In this document: positions 11,942-22,758 of the stretch, in pieces | Layout: each line of letters starts with the position of its first letter | Position numbering within the stretch: the stretch's first letter is position 1 | Origin: Sorghum bicolor | Lineage: Eukaryota > Streptophyta > Magnoliopsida > Poales > Poaceae | Length of the DNA stretch: 64,000 nt | Reading direction: 5' to 3' | Assembly (NCBI RefSeq): GCF_000003195.3 | Contig: NC_012876.2 | Coordinates: 43,322,396-43,386,395, forward strand | The notes under the pieces: generated by a model | What the model saw: the letters and a program-made list of their open reading frames with translations, nothing else | Told to the model about the DNA's origin: nothing | Database searches by the model: none | Made by a program: the position numbers and the translations under genes

Positions 11942-12602
11942 TAATCTAGAAAATAGGGAGAGAGAAGAGGAGAGCGGAGGAGGAGCCGGATCTGTTGGAT
12001 CTTCATCAACATTGTACTTTTGCAACCACTTGTTCGTTCTTCATCGTTCTCCAAGTTCTTCAATTCATAATTCCTGAGTTCTTTAATTACTTTTATTTAC
12101 ATTCAAGTTATTTGTTGGATTGCCACTTGCATAAAGTGCTCTAGTCTTTGCAATGCTAGAGTAGTAATTAATAGATTAGACGTGGTGTTTAGTCTTGTAA
12201 TTACCTAGAATTGCACCCAATCCTACGGATTGTTGTGGTAGCCCTAGGGTAGTGACAGCCCTAACGGTCGACGTATTCCACCTCGTTCGGATCGGTGTTT
12301 GTAGGACCGTAGTCAGCTTCCTAGCCCCCTTCTCATCTCTCTCTGTGGTTAGTGTTCTGATGTCCTGAAATAAATAATCTTTGAAGTAATTCTTGATTCT
12401 TAGATCAACTAGAGAACTCTTAGGAAACTTCCACTCTTCCCATCAAAAATAATTATATAGTTATCCATGAGCGATCTTGAATCTTAATTAGTACACTCAC
12501 GTTCCCTGTGGAAAATCGATACTCTGGAATACTCCCGAGTGAAAGCTACATCGGTATCTGTGTGCTTGTGGATTTTTCTGTTTGCGTTTAAAATACCCAA
12601 CA

Positions 12603-15600
12603 GTCATCGGTTACGGCTCCATCGGCTCCTCCGGCGGTTGCGGGTACAGAAGCTACTTCTCCTCCAAGCACATTAGGGATGACTAATGGGCAATCTACAC
12701 CGATGAGACCTAATCCAACGACATCAGAGGGACGGGTTCATCTCAACACAGATCTATCGGCATCGGCAATGTCAGGATCTATATTTCAGAATTGTCAAGT
12801 TCCTTCCAATTGGTAGGGATATGGCATGCCTCCAGAATTTTTTGCAAATAGTTCTGGAACATCTCAGGTAACTGACTTAGCAGGGAAGGCTCCTATGACA
12901 TCGGCACCCCTAGTTTTGCCAATGAATCAAATTCCTTAGTATTCAACAACTACTACTACAAGACCTGTTACAGGGAGTTTTCAAATGCCGACATTCCAAA
13001 TTCCTGATGCAAATTCGTCGGCAAATCCATTGCCAACTCAACAGAGGTTTGTGACTCAAACAGGTCATGCTAACCCAGCAATGACAACTAATTATCAACC
13101 ATCGGTAGGACATATGCCGATGAACGCCAATAATGGTTGGACAGAGCAGTTGTTCTTTCCACATATGACACAGCAAGGACAGATGCAGGTCAGTTTTCAG
13201 AATCAAGGATCGGTAAATCAGCCGGTGAATCTCGCTTAACAGATTAGTGGTCAGCAAGCTATGGCTAATGTGATGTTTCCTGGAGACAGTGCACCTCAGA
13301 TACACGTGGAAGCTTATCAGCAGGTGCCAGAAATTCAACCCGCACACCGGTAGGATGCCAATGCCTATTGGGCCGATAAGATAGCAGAGGTCATGAGAGA
13401 TCAGTTTGGAATAAAACCTAAGGTTAATACTTATTCTTATCGGACATCGTATCGTCCTGCTGATGATTTAATTCCGCTCCCAAATCGGTGCAAGGTACCG
13501 GATTTCAGTAAATTCTCTGGACAAGATGACACATCAACCATGAAACATGTCAATCGGTTCATCATCTAGTGTGGAGAAGCTGCTAACAGAGATGAGTTAA
13601 GAGTTCATTTATTTTCGTCATCTTCGTTAGGGTCGGCATTTACCTGGTTCATTTCATTGCCTCCGAATTCAGTCATTACGTGGGCCGATCTAGAGAAATA
13701 GTTTCACAAGTTTTTCTTTTCTGGGGTTCATGAAAAGAAAATTACCGATTTGGCAAGATTGAGGTAACGCAATGATGAATCGGTTGAAAGTTTTGTGCAG
13801 AGGCTGCGGGATGTAAAGAACAAATGTTACAGTCTGGTTCTAGACGATCGGCAGTGAGCCGATTTGGCTTTCTAGGGGTTATTGCCACACATCAAAGATA
13901 AATATGCTTCTCAAGAGTTTGAAAGCTTAAGTCATTTGGTGTAGAGGATTTCTGATCAAGATATCAAGGTTTTTGAACCTAGAAAAGCCTAGAATAAGAA
14001 AGTATCATTTGTTGATGAGGCAATGAGTTTAGACTCTGATGAAGAACTAGTCATCGGCTTGGCAGAGTGGGTCTAAAACAAAAAGCTGATGTCTTGCCCT
14101 TTTGGCTAGAAAGAACCAGAGAAGTTTGCTTTCAATATCACTAAGGCCGATAGAATATTTGATTTCTTGCTTCAAGAGGGACAGATTAAATTGTCACCTA
14201 ATCATATGATCCCATCGGCAGAAGAGCTAAAGAAAATCAAATATTGTAAATGGCATAATGCAACATCACACAATACAAATGAGTGCAACGTGTTTAGGCA
14301 GCAATTGCAATCGGCTATAGAATTTGGGAGGATTAAGTTTGATAATTCCAAAGCTCAGAAGCCGATGAAAATTGATCAACACCCTTTCCCTGTGAATATG
14401 TTGGATGTTAAAGGTAAAACTAAGCTCTTAACATCAGAAATAGCTGAAAAGAACGCATTAGTCGATCCTCAACATCAAGTAACTACCGATGATGCCAAGG
14501 GCAAAGGTTTGATAAAGGAGGGTAGCAGCTCTAGATGGCCTCCCCGCTCTGGTGTTGTGATTACTCATAGGTAGCATCGGGAGACTTGGCAGTAGCATGA
14601 GGATCGGTATCGGCGTCAGTAAGACGAGAGGGAGCGAGAAGAATGGAATCAGCACAAGGACTATTGGAACTGCCCGTTCTTCATACATTGTTGGGAACAA
14701 AATATCAAATTGCCGACTGTAAGAGACTGCCCTGAGTGCAATGGATATCATCGGTATGATCGGTCAGATCAGCGGTTCCAGAAGAATGATCGACGTTTTA
14801 ATGAGCCGATCAGGGGGAGAATGTTAGTTCATGATCAGCTAGGGGTAGGCTTAGTGTGCATGACAGGCTTGGTGAACGTGTTGGTCATTTTCCAAGAAAC
14901 CAGGAGGAACTTGAAGAAATCGCAGATGCACAGGTTCCCAATGAATTTATATTCTGTAGAGATGCAAATACTCATCGGGTAGAATCAAGGGAGATTAGCC
15001 ATCGGCCAGTATCGAGGACAAAGCTTCCCCAATGGTGCCCGGAAGGGTTAACAAGAACGCAGAAAAGGAAGATGTAGCGAGAACGCCAAGAAGATCTATA
15101 TATAGAGGAGAATTCTTCTAAGTCTGAAAATCGGCAGTAGTCGAATCCTAAGGGGAAAGGGCCATCAGTAGATATTAACATGGTATTTATGTTGCCGATG
15201 GAATTTCTTGCGCCATTTAGCAATGATGAGGAAATAAATCTCCCTGATCAGATAGCTCAGTTGGCACTTGATCCAATGATAGCTATTTTTGAGAAGCCTT
15301 CTGATGACGAAAGACAATATCTTAAAGCTTTATATGTCAAAGGCCCGGTTGATGGGCAGCCGATTTCCAAAATACTTATTGATGGGGGAGCTACAGTTAA
15401 CATCATGCCATATGTAATGTATCAGAAGCTTGGCAAAGGAGATCAGGATTTAACCAAGACCGACATGATGTTGAAGGATTTTGAAGGAAATGTGTCTCCA
15501 GTTAAGGGAGCTATATGTGTTGAATTAACCATCGGCAGCAAAACCTTGCCGATGACTTTCTTTGTTATCAGTGGAAAAGGCACATATAATTTACTACTGG

Positions 15601-15845
15601 TGAGAGATTGGATTCATGTCAATTGCCGTATTCCTTCTACAATGCATCAATGCCTTGTCCAGTGGGCAGGTGACAAGATTGAGATTGTCCCAGGAGATTC
15701 TTCATATGTCACCGCGTCAACAGAATCAGATACCTATGAGCGGACAAGGTGCATATCAGGAGAGGTTTGGGAGAAAGATTTCCTCAAGGTTGCCGATTAT
15801 GAAATTCCACCGATCCAAGCAGTCGGTTCTGATGAAGAGTTTTAA
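12603..15845 (+). pseudogene. gag-protease relic of element B
   Basis: Codon by codon this follows element C gag from the Pro/Ser/Thr-rich N-terminal half onward. The gag domain lies near 13380-13850 and the CKWHNATSHNTNEC knuckle-like motif near 14245. The charged region follows, then a protease that is still open from 15180 to 15845 with active site 'IDGGATVNIMP' near 15385. At least a dozen stops interrupt it, mostly TAG where A or C has CAG or CAA (for example near 12814, 12937, 13351, 13570, 13699, 13876 and 13939). Protease ends at TAA overlapping the pol ATG (TAATG at 15843-15847), as in A and C. Confidence 0.78.
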
Positions 15846-17827
15846 TGGATAGGTTCGCCGATGATGGAAAGTTAGGACAGGGGTTTACATCGGCTGATGA
15901 TTTAATAGAAGTAGATATAGGGAGTGGTGATAAGCTAAGGCCTACATTTATTAGTGCAAAGTTAGATTCTAAATGTAAGCAGCAATTAACCGATTTGTGA
16001 AAAGAATATAAAGATTGCTTTGCTTGGGATTATACCGAGATGCCTAGTTTAGACTGATCCATTGTTGAACATCGGTTGCCTATTAAGTCTGGGTTTCGGC
16101 CAAATCAGCAACCAGCACACCGATGTAACCCTAATATTCTTCCAGATATTAAGGCCGAAATAACCAAACTCATTGAGGCTAAGTTTATTCGGCAGTGTCG
16201 ATATGCCGAATAGATTTCTAATGTTGTTCCTGTCTACAAGAAGAATGGAAAACTTCACGTTTGTATCAACTTTAGAAATCTCAATAAAGCTATGGACGGT
16301 TATCCGATGTCAGTTGCCGATTTGCTGGTTGATGCTACAGCTGGACATCGAATTATTAGTTTCATGGATGGCAATGCAGGGTACAATAAAATATTCATGG
16401 TTGAGGAAGATATTCCCAAGACTGTATTTAGATGTCCTGGTCATGTTGGGTTGTTTGAGTGGATAGTCATAACTTTTGGCTTAAAAAATGCTAGTCCTAC
16501 TTATCAAAGCGCTATGAATTTTATTTTCCACGAGTTCATCGGCAAATTGGTAGAAATCTATATTGATGATGTGGTGGTTAAATCTGAAAATTTCATAAAA
16601 CATGTAGCCGATTTACGGAAAGTGCTGGAGTGCACAAGGAAACATGGTTTAAAGATGAACACTAATAAGTGTGCATTTGGTGTATCGGCAGGACAGTTTT
16701 TGGGTTTCATGGTGCATCAGAGAGGGATTGAAATCAGTAGGAGATCTATTGATGCAATCGGCAAAGTAGTTGCTCCTACCAACAAAACTGAACTTCAGTC
16801 ATTGATCGGCAAAATTAACTTTATTAGACAATTTATATCCAATTTATCGGGTAAGATTCGAGCTTTCAGTCCTTTGCTTAAATTAAAAGCTGATCAGTCT
16901 TGGTTCCACCTCAGCATGGAAAGCCCTTCAGATTATATTTATCTACCGATGATGCGGTCATCGGTTCAGCTCTCATTCAAGAATTTGAAGGGAAAGAGCG
17001 TGTAATTTACTATCTGAGTAGAAGATTGGTGGATGCTGAGACAATATATTTGGCAATTGAAAAATTATGTTTATGCTTGTACTTTTCTTGCATCATGTGA
17101 AGACATTATTTGCTATCGGCCGAATGCAACAATCACTACCGATCAGGGCACTATGTTTACGTCAGGGGAGTTTGATGAATTTGCAATCAGTATGGGGATT
17201 AAAGTGTTTAATTCTTCTCCTTACTATGCTCAAGCCAATGGGCAGGCCAAGGCTTCCAACAAAGGGATTATTAAGCTCATTAAGCGGATGATTGAGGAAA
17301 ATCCCACACGATGGCATACTTTGTTAAGTGAAGCCTTATGGTCATATCGGATGGCATGTCATGGTTCGACCAAAGTGTCACCTTATCAACTGGTGTATGG
17401 ACATGATGCAGTACTACCTTGGGAGATTAAAACTGGTTCTAGGTGAATGTTTTCTCAGGATCAGTTAACTACCGATGACTATACTACTCTGATGAAAGAT
17501 AAGTTGGATGATTTAGCAGGGCATCGGTTAAGAGCTTTAATTAGCATAGAAGAGAATAAAAAGAGAGTGGCTAAGTGGTATGATAAAAAGGTAAAGACCA
17601 AGGAGTTTCTCGATGGGGATTTGGTGTGGAAGCTAATTCTACCGATTGGGACTAAAAGCTCAAAATTTAGAAAATGGTCTCCTAATTGGGAGGGTCCTTA
17701 TTGGATAAATCGATCTGCCCCTGGCAATGCTTATATTTTAGAAACTCTCGAAGGAGTTGAATTTCCTAGGGCATTAAATGGAAAATACATAAAAAGATAC
17801 TACCCTAGTATCTGGGTTGATGTATAA
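15845..17827 (+). pseudogene. pol relic of element B with internal deletions
   Basis: RT is recognisable from 15845 to about 16890 (YIDDVVVKS near 16561). Two deletions follow. One near 16898 joins 'KADQ' to 'SWFH' and removes about 90 bp of the RT/RNase H linker. The other, near 17127, joins the RNase H segment directly to the integrase core at 'TITTDQGTMFTSGEF'. This removes the rest of RNase H, the second RNase H and the integrase zinc domain, about 1.2 kb present in C (53355-54540). The integrase end 'YYPSIWVDV' closes at 17827. In-frame stops occur at about 15998, 16056 and 16212. It cannot encode a working polyprotein. Confidence 0.8.
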
Positions 17828-17837
17828 AAGTATATAT

Positions 17838-17926
17838 GCCGATAACAATCCTATCGGCTGGACAAAATGTCAGTGTATCTAGGACCATGCATGAAGAGTT
17901 TAAGTGCCAATAACAATCCTACCGGC
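17838..17926. terminator. Twin hairpins between pol and antisense gene (element B)
   Basis: The first repeat is GCCGATA-N7-TATCGGC at 17838-17858. The second, at 17906-17926, has one substitution in each arm (GCCAATA / TACCGGC). Position and spacing match A and C. Confidence 0.5.
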
Positions 17927-17972
17927 TGGATCAAATAACTAGTGTTTTCAAAAGAAATGCCGATGAAAAGAT

Positions 17973-19209
17973 TTACAAGTTGAGTAAAGTTTGGATAGCC
18001 GATATCGCACGCAGGCAAATCTGGTTGGCTTCCTCTATCTCTTGGGCATCTTCATCGGTAGAGCCTTCCACTGGCTTCAGTCTTTTCTTCATTTGCAGCG
18101 CCTTGCGAGCTTGGGCATCTCTTTCTTGCTGAAGATTCTTGAGCGCATTGGGAAATTGGCTTTCCTCCTATTGAGCTTGAGTTAGAGCTTCCTCCACTTG
18201 TTTGAGTTTAGCCAGCAGAGCCTCCCTCTTTGCCGATAGATCAGAAATTCTCTGTTTCAGTTCGACACCTGAAGATTGTAGAATGCCGATGCTCTTGTGC
18301 TTCTCATCGGCAGCATTCTTCACTTGCAGCATTTCCTCTTTGAGTTGGGCATGGGTGGCTCTATCGGCTTTTGGTATTGGAGCTGACAACTCTCCAGGTG
18401 AGCCACTTGGAGGAGCATCTCTTCAACATCATTAGGAATTTGGCCACAGAGAGTCTTGAATATGACTTTGCCTGGATCAGAATCATCCACCAGCCAAGCT
18501 GTTTCTTGATGCAATAGGGCTAGTAAATCTTACAGTTTGGACTTGATCTCTGCCGATGCGATTCCAAGCGCCATTGAAGAACTTGCCTCTTTGCCTTCGT
18601 CATCAGAGATGTCGATGGCAAAGGAGAACAGGCTATCAGGAGAATCTTTCTCCTGGGAGAAGAAAAAAATAAGTTAATCACGATTGAACATCGATAATGC
18701 AAAATCTGATGGAGATGTCGATGACTTACTTGTTTTAGAGCAATTTCTTGTCTCTGGCATGGAGATCTAGCTTGCACTATAGTTTGATCGGCTGGAACTG
18801 CCGATGGAGTATCTTCAACTGAAAATTATCAAGGGTGAATGGTATTTATAAAAGAAGTAGTCGGCATTGATTTTGTCACTGGTATTTTACCTTGAGGAGG
18901 AATGGCAATTGTCTGCACAGGGGGAATGGCCGATGATGTGCCCAGATCAACTAGATCGGTGATTTGTTCAGGCACATCGACCGGGTCTGCTTGTGCCTGG
19001 GGCATTGATTCTACTGGATTAGATGGAGAAGACGAGTCTACTTGAATCGGGGATGCTGGACGAGGCAGAGAGGATGCTGCTGTCTTCTGTCGCTTTGGCT
19101 GGGTCTTGGTACTTTTTGGGCCTTTTCTCTTAGGAGGAGCTTGACTGTGCTGGGAGGAATCAGCACCCGATGATTGAGTGCTCTTGGTCCTTGCCGATGT
19201 GCCGGTCTG
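17973..19209 (-). pseudogene. 3' half of the antisense gene of element B (exons 4-6)
   Basis: On the minus strand the exons are 19209-18891 (exon 4, Pro/Ser/Gln-rich), 18818-18730 (exon 5, exactly 89 bp as in A and C) and 18652-17973 (exon 6, acidic patch then coiled coil, ending 'ISAIQTLLNL'). GT donors and AG acceptors are retained at these borders. Exons 1-3, with the plant mobile domain, were separated by insertion of element F at 19271/19272 inside intron 3. Exon 6 carries several stops and small gaps. This copy is useful mainly as a third witness for the splice model. Confidence 0.68.
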
Positions 19210-19271
19210 CTGTTACAAAGGATCGAAGTTCTACGGGTTAGATGTAAAAGTAGACAAATATTGTAGAAATT

Positions 19272-20232
19272 TGTCGGTGTTTTGCCCCCGGGGGGTCACA
19301 TCAACGAGTAAACTTGTGTGCGTGTTCCCTCTCCCAGATCGAATACAAGCTGGTATTGTGGTGCATTCTAAGTTCTAGATGGGAGCGATGTATGGTTGTT
19401 GTTCTACGTGTGTCGTGGTCTTCATCCTATCCGATGCCTCCCCTTTTATAGTTCCAAGGGGAGACCTAGGTTAGATGGCGCAGGTGACAAAATAGGGGTC
19501 GATAGGGGCGTGGTGCGCTGACCTACTCGAGGCCTCCGTACTGGCGTGGCCTCGAGCTGTCTTGTTACTTGGTACTTTGGTGATGATTGCGCGTGCTTCT
19601 GAATTCGGCTCCTGTGCGTCGCCTTGGATTGGCTTAACCGTGGGCACGCCTGTACATCGTTGCAGTAATCACATCCAGAGTGGTTGAGGTGCTGTCTTTC
19701 ACCACCTGACTTTTCTTTGGGAAGGAATGCATTTGCTCGAGGGTCCGGTACCGCGCATTGCCTTGCTGATTGATGCGCTGACTTTGGATGCCTCGAGGGG
19801 GGTCGTGATACGACGTCACGACTATCTCACTGTGCTCGGCCGTACTCTGGCTCATCTGAAGGGATAAAGCTGCGAAAAGGGGGATTGGATGGGTGCTCGC
19901 TCCCTATCACATTTCCCGTGACTGTCGGGTTAGGTGAGAACACGGTAGGCGCACTAAATGCCTTGGTTCCCATACCCGCGACAGGCGGCGGACAACGTCC
20001 TTGCCCTCAAGGCCTGTCGATTCGTACGAGCCACTTCTATATTCGACGGTCGTTGTCCAGTCAAGCCTCTGCCGATTCGCACGACCCCTTTTCCGTGTTC
20101 GAGGCTATGGTTGGCATCGTGCTTTGGTAGTCGCGCGTGCGAGCGGGGGCGTCGAGTCAGGGGCCTCGATTTGTGTACGGGTCCTCTCGTTATGAGCATT
20201 GGTTGGGGTACCCCTTATTGACACCCTCGACA
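19272..20232 (-). repeat. 3' LTR of element F (961 bp)
   Basis: It begins TGTCGGTGT and ends ACCCTCGACA on the + strand (inverted termini TGTCG/CGACA). A minus-strand TATAAAA lies at 19444-19450. A minus-strand polypurine tract adjoins the right end at 20233-20244 (read as CTTGGGGGCTAC). The partner LTR is outside the window, so the limits rest on termini and tract. Confidence 0.68.
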
Positions 20233-20244
20233 GTAGCCCCCAAG
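20233..20244 (-). other. Polypurine tract of element F
   Basis: CTTGGGGGCTAC on the minus strand directly abuts the LTR end. This orients F as a minus-strand element. Confidence 0.6.
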
Positions 20245-20249
20245 TCTCC

Positions 20250-20369
20250 ACTCGAGCGCTTGCGCTCGAGTAGAGGCTCTTTCGTCGGTCGAGTTTCTGT
20301 GGGGTCGCGCGAGCGACCCCCGCGGGGGTAGCCCCCGAGCCCTTGGAGGAGTCTTTGACTCCTTCAAGG
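20250..20369. repeat. Cluster of four perfect or near-perfect hairpins next to the F polypurine tract
   Basis: Stems are ACTCGAGCGC/GCGCTCGAGT (20250-20271, 2-nt loop), GGGGTCGC/GCGACCCC (20301-20320), CGGGGG/CCCCCG (20323-20337), and a 13-bp stem with one mismatch, CCTTGGAGGAGTC/GACTCCTTCAAGG (20341-20369). They lie just inside the 3' end of F. Confidence 0.7.
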
Positions 20370-20958
20370 GTTATGTTGCTTTTTCTAATGGAAGTGCTCT
20401 CAATCTCCCTTTTCTCCAAAAGTCATTCGCCATGGAAGAGGGGCTTTGCGCCTCAATCGGTTGGTTTCGCATTGGAGTCGTGACGTACTCCCGGCGGAGC
20501 GAGCGTCACCTACCCCAGGTCGAGCTCCTATCGGGTAATCCAAGTGAGAACCCATGCCCCGTTCGAGGGGGTTAGCTGTAGTCTGGAGGCGTTCTCATAA
20601 AGCGGGGTCAATGTGGTCGGGGTTACTGGTCTCGTTCGATAGAGTCTAGCGGCTCACTGCCTCCCTCCGTGGGGATTCCTCTCGACCCTCTTGCCCTTGC
20701 CTTGGACATCTCCAGTGAGTTTTCGAGGCAGGCCTCGTTTTCAACCTCTCGCTGGGCATCCCTGACTCTGGTACTCGAGGACGACCGTCGAACCCGTTCA
20801 GCGGGCCAGTCTGCGATTCCTCAAGATTTCTATCACGACACATACGTACCTTATCTTACAGGGGAAGGAAGGGCCGCGGCGCTTCACTTTCTTGCCCGTT
20901 GGGTGCGCCTTTTTAGGCGGGAGCCGTTGCAGCACTGTGCCGTCGCGGAATTCGTAGT
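20370..20958. other. Non-coding internal 3' region of element F
   Basis: GC-rich sequence between the hairpin cluster and the E2 insertion. I see no ORF with family resemblance. It belongs upstream of the antisense gene promoter, which resumes at 29162. Confidence 0.5.
20954..20958 (+). repeat. Target site duplication of E2, left copy
   Basis: GTAGT is paired with GTAGC at 29162-29166 (four of five bases). One base appears to have changed since insertion. Confidence 0.5.
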
Positions 20959-22599
20959 TGTTGACGGTCCTTAAGTATCAAATTTAATTATCAAATAAAC
21001 AAAGAAGAGTATCCAAATGAAATCAACATCTAGACTTAGGGTTTTATCTGATAGAATTCCATGAGTTTTGGTGTTTGTCTATTTCTGTAGGGGGTTATCA
21101 GGAAATAAGGAAGAAAGGCCCACACGTCAGGATTACATAGAGATATTAACGTGCCACGCAATTATCTTACATCTAGAAGACTCCAAAAGGCACGGGAAGG
21201 AAGTGGAGGCCGAACGGGGCCAGGCACTGGGCGCCCGCCCCCTCTCTGTGTCCAATCAGGACTCTCTCTCGGGAAAGATCTCCACCGACCTAAAGGATCA
21301 AGGATAACCGTTCAATCAATGTCGGTTTGATCCAACGGCCCATATTCACTTGAAGGGACTATAAAACCAGACCCCCTGGCCCCTGGAGGAGAGAGCCTCT
21401 CAACCCTAATTCATTATTCTTCAAGGGAGAAGAAGCCCCTAATCAAGATTAGAGCCACCGCATCAATTAGACATCTAGATTAGCATAGCTACATAGGATT
21501 AGAACTAGAAGGAGTCAATCTTCAATTGGTTTCTAGATCTGTCAAGAGGATTCTTGGTAATTCTCTAATTGTGCTTCTAATTGTTCTTCTAATTATCTTT
21601 GTTCTTCAAGATTATGAATATGACTTTGTTCTACTTCAATATATTGCTTATGACTTTGCTCTACTTGCTTATATTCAAGATTATATTGTTCTTAGTTTAT
21701 CATAGATATATACTTGGCTTAGTTAGATTGGATCTATATACATGCTTAGGATTATATAGCGTTTATTTATCGGATCCATGGGTAAATGATAGATATTGTG
21801 TAGGCGTGGTGCTTATACCGTATTTATCTGCGATTGTACCCAATATGCCAGATCGTGGGGTAGTTCGTGATAGTGACAGTTTCATTGATTCTTATATAGT
21901 CCCCCTCTCGTGTATTGGGCTGGCAGAGCAACATTATTACAGGGGAGTGATTGTTATGTTTCTCATTTACCTTGCTAATATCACTATGCATGGGCGTAGT
22001 CTTGTCTCGCAATGATTGCTAAGTATGCTTGCACTAACTATGATAACGCTAGACTATATAGTTAAGAATAACTTAGGAAATATTCTTGTAGTTCGTTCTA
22101 ATACCATGCTAATGACTTTCTAGAGTATCTAATTGAGGTGCTTATCATATTTATTATGTGGCTAAGTTATGATCAGATTAATTATCTTTGTCACTATTCA
22201 TTACTTCGTATATCTTTTATGTGACACTTACCCCTGTATGAAAGAATTAGATACAATGTTCTCAATTATACATGCAATGATAGATACTCAATCTCATATT
22301 CTATTCTGTAATCAATATTGATGATTGCTAATCCCTTCCTAGTGGTAAAAATATAAATAACGATACCTGGAATACTTTCCCAGTTAAAATGCTACATCGG
22401 TATTAATCTGTGCGCTTGCAGATCCCATTCATTATTTACTTAGAAGAGCAATTGCATATTTCAATACCGCGTCTCTCATGTCATGCTGGGGATGACAACT
22501 TGGCTTAAGTGGTATGAGGGATAGGTTTGGCATTTTTGACACCGTTGCTAGAATTAGAAAACTGTCTACTTTTAGTAATGATGTTAAGAATACCCAACA
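20959..22599 (+). repeat. 5' LTR of E2 (1641 bp)
   Basis: TGTTGACGGTCC to ACCCAACA. TATAAAA lies at 21360-21366 after a block with GGGCGCCCGCCC. The long frame at 21599-22015 has no family resemblance and is treated as chance. Confidence 0.88.
21360..21366 (+). promoter_or_regulatory. TATA box in E2 5' LTR
   Basis: TATAAAA in a context identical to 27925-27931 in the 3' LTR, and at the position of TATATAAG in the E1 LTR. Confidence 0.65.
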
Positions 22600-22607
22600 A
22601 GCATTTT

Positions 22608-22625
22608 TGGCGCCTTTGCCAGGGA
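22608..22625 (+). other. Primer binding site of E2 (tRNA-Asp type)
   Basis: TGGCGCCTTTGCCAGGGA starts eight bases after the LTR. It matches the complement of the plant tRNA-Asp 3' end (TGGCGCCGTTGCCGGGG) with two mismatches, as is usual for Athila-type elements. Confidence 0.72.
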
Positions 22626-22758
22626 AGGTTGATTACTAATCAGAAATGGATATAGGATTTTGAGTTATCATTCGCATCACTAATATGATTGAGCTTATCA
22701 ATTCTCTCATACAGTTTTACCCTGATATTTTCTATTTTTATCTTATGCAGGGGAATGT

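Larger units (their letters stand above)
11059..12602 (+). mobile_element. E1: 3' end and 3' LTR of an Athila-like element
   Basis: The fragment holds about 320 bases of internal 3' sequence (no ORF), a hairpin and polypurine tract, and a 1221-bp LTR. It is related to E2: the LTR starts agree closely and the pre-LTR regions share order and motifs. Its 5' part was displaced left of the window when element A inserted at 11058/11059. To the right, element B gag sequence begins directly at 12603, so E1 is inserted in B. The candidate target duplication 12603-12607 (GTCAT) has no visible partner. Confidence 0.82.
11382..12602 (+). repeat. 3' LTR of E1 (1221 bp)
   Basis: It starts TGTTGACGGTCC and ends ACCCAACA. 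A TATA box (TATATAAG) lies at 11799-11806 in a GC-rich promoter area that contains the palindromic motif GGGCGCCC. Near the end it has the 'GCTACATCGGTAT' block shared with E2. No coding capacity. Confidence 0.85.
12603..19271 (+). mobile_element. Element B: decayed Tat-lineage element, base of the nest
   Basis: This is a + strand copy of the A/C family. The 5' LTR and first part of gag lie beyond E1 and A, left of the window. Visible parts are gag-protease (12603-15845), a deleted pol (15845-17827), paired hairpins, and the 3' half of the antisense gene (17973-19209, minus strand). At 19272 it is cut by the LTR of element F, within intron 3 of the antisense gene, so its 3' LTR must lie far to the right. 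It is the most degraded copy, with the most stop codons and two large internal deletions, and is therefore probably the oldest. Confidence 0.82.

Noticed and set aside
11730..12077. Frame with a poly-Ser run in E1 LTR
   Set aside because: The serine run comes from the TCTAGT microsatellite; no other coding signal.
17838..17926. Bacterial-type intrinsic terminators
   Set aside because: The hairpins are not followed by U tracts and the context is a plant retroelement, so the shape is similar but the mechanism cannot be assumed.
19885..20419. Several overlapping frames in the F LTR on both strands
   Set aside because: GC-rich LTR sequence gives long frames by chance; the LTR termini and polypurine tract explain the region.
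21599..22015. 138-codon hydrophobic frame in the E2 5' LTR (and 28164-28562 in the 3' LTR)
   Set aside because: It lies wholly in LTR, differs by frame-neutral and disruptive changes between LTRs, starts in AT-rich DNA and resembles no known family; treated as chance.
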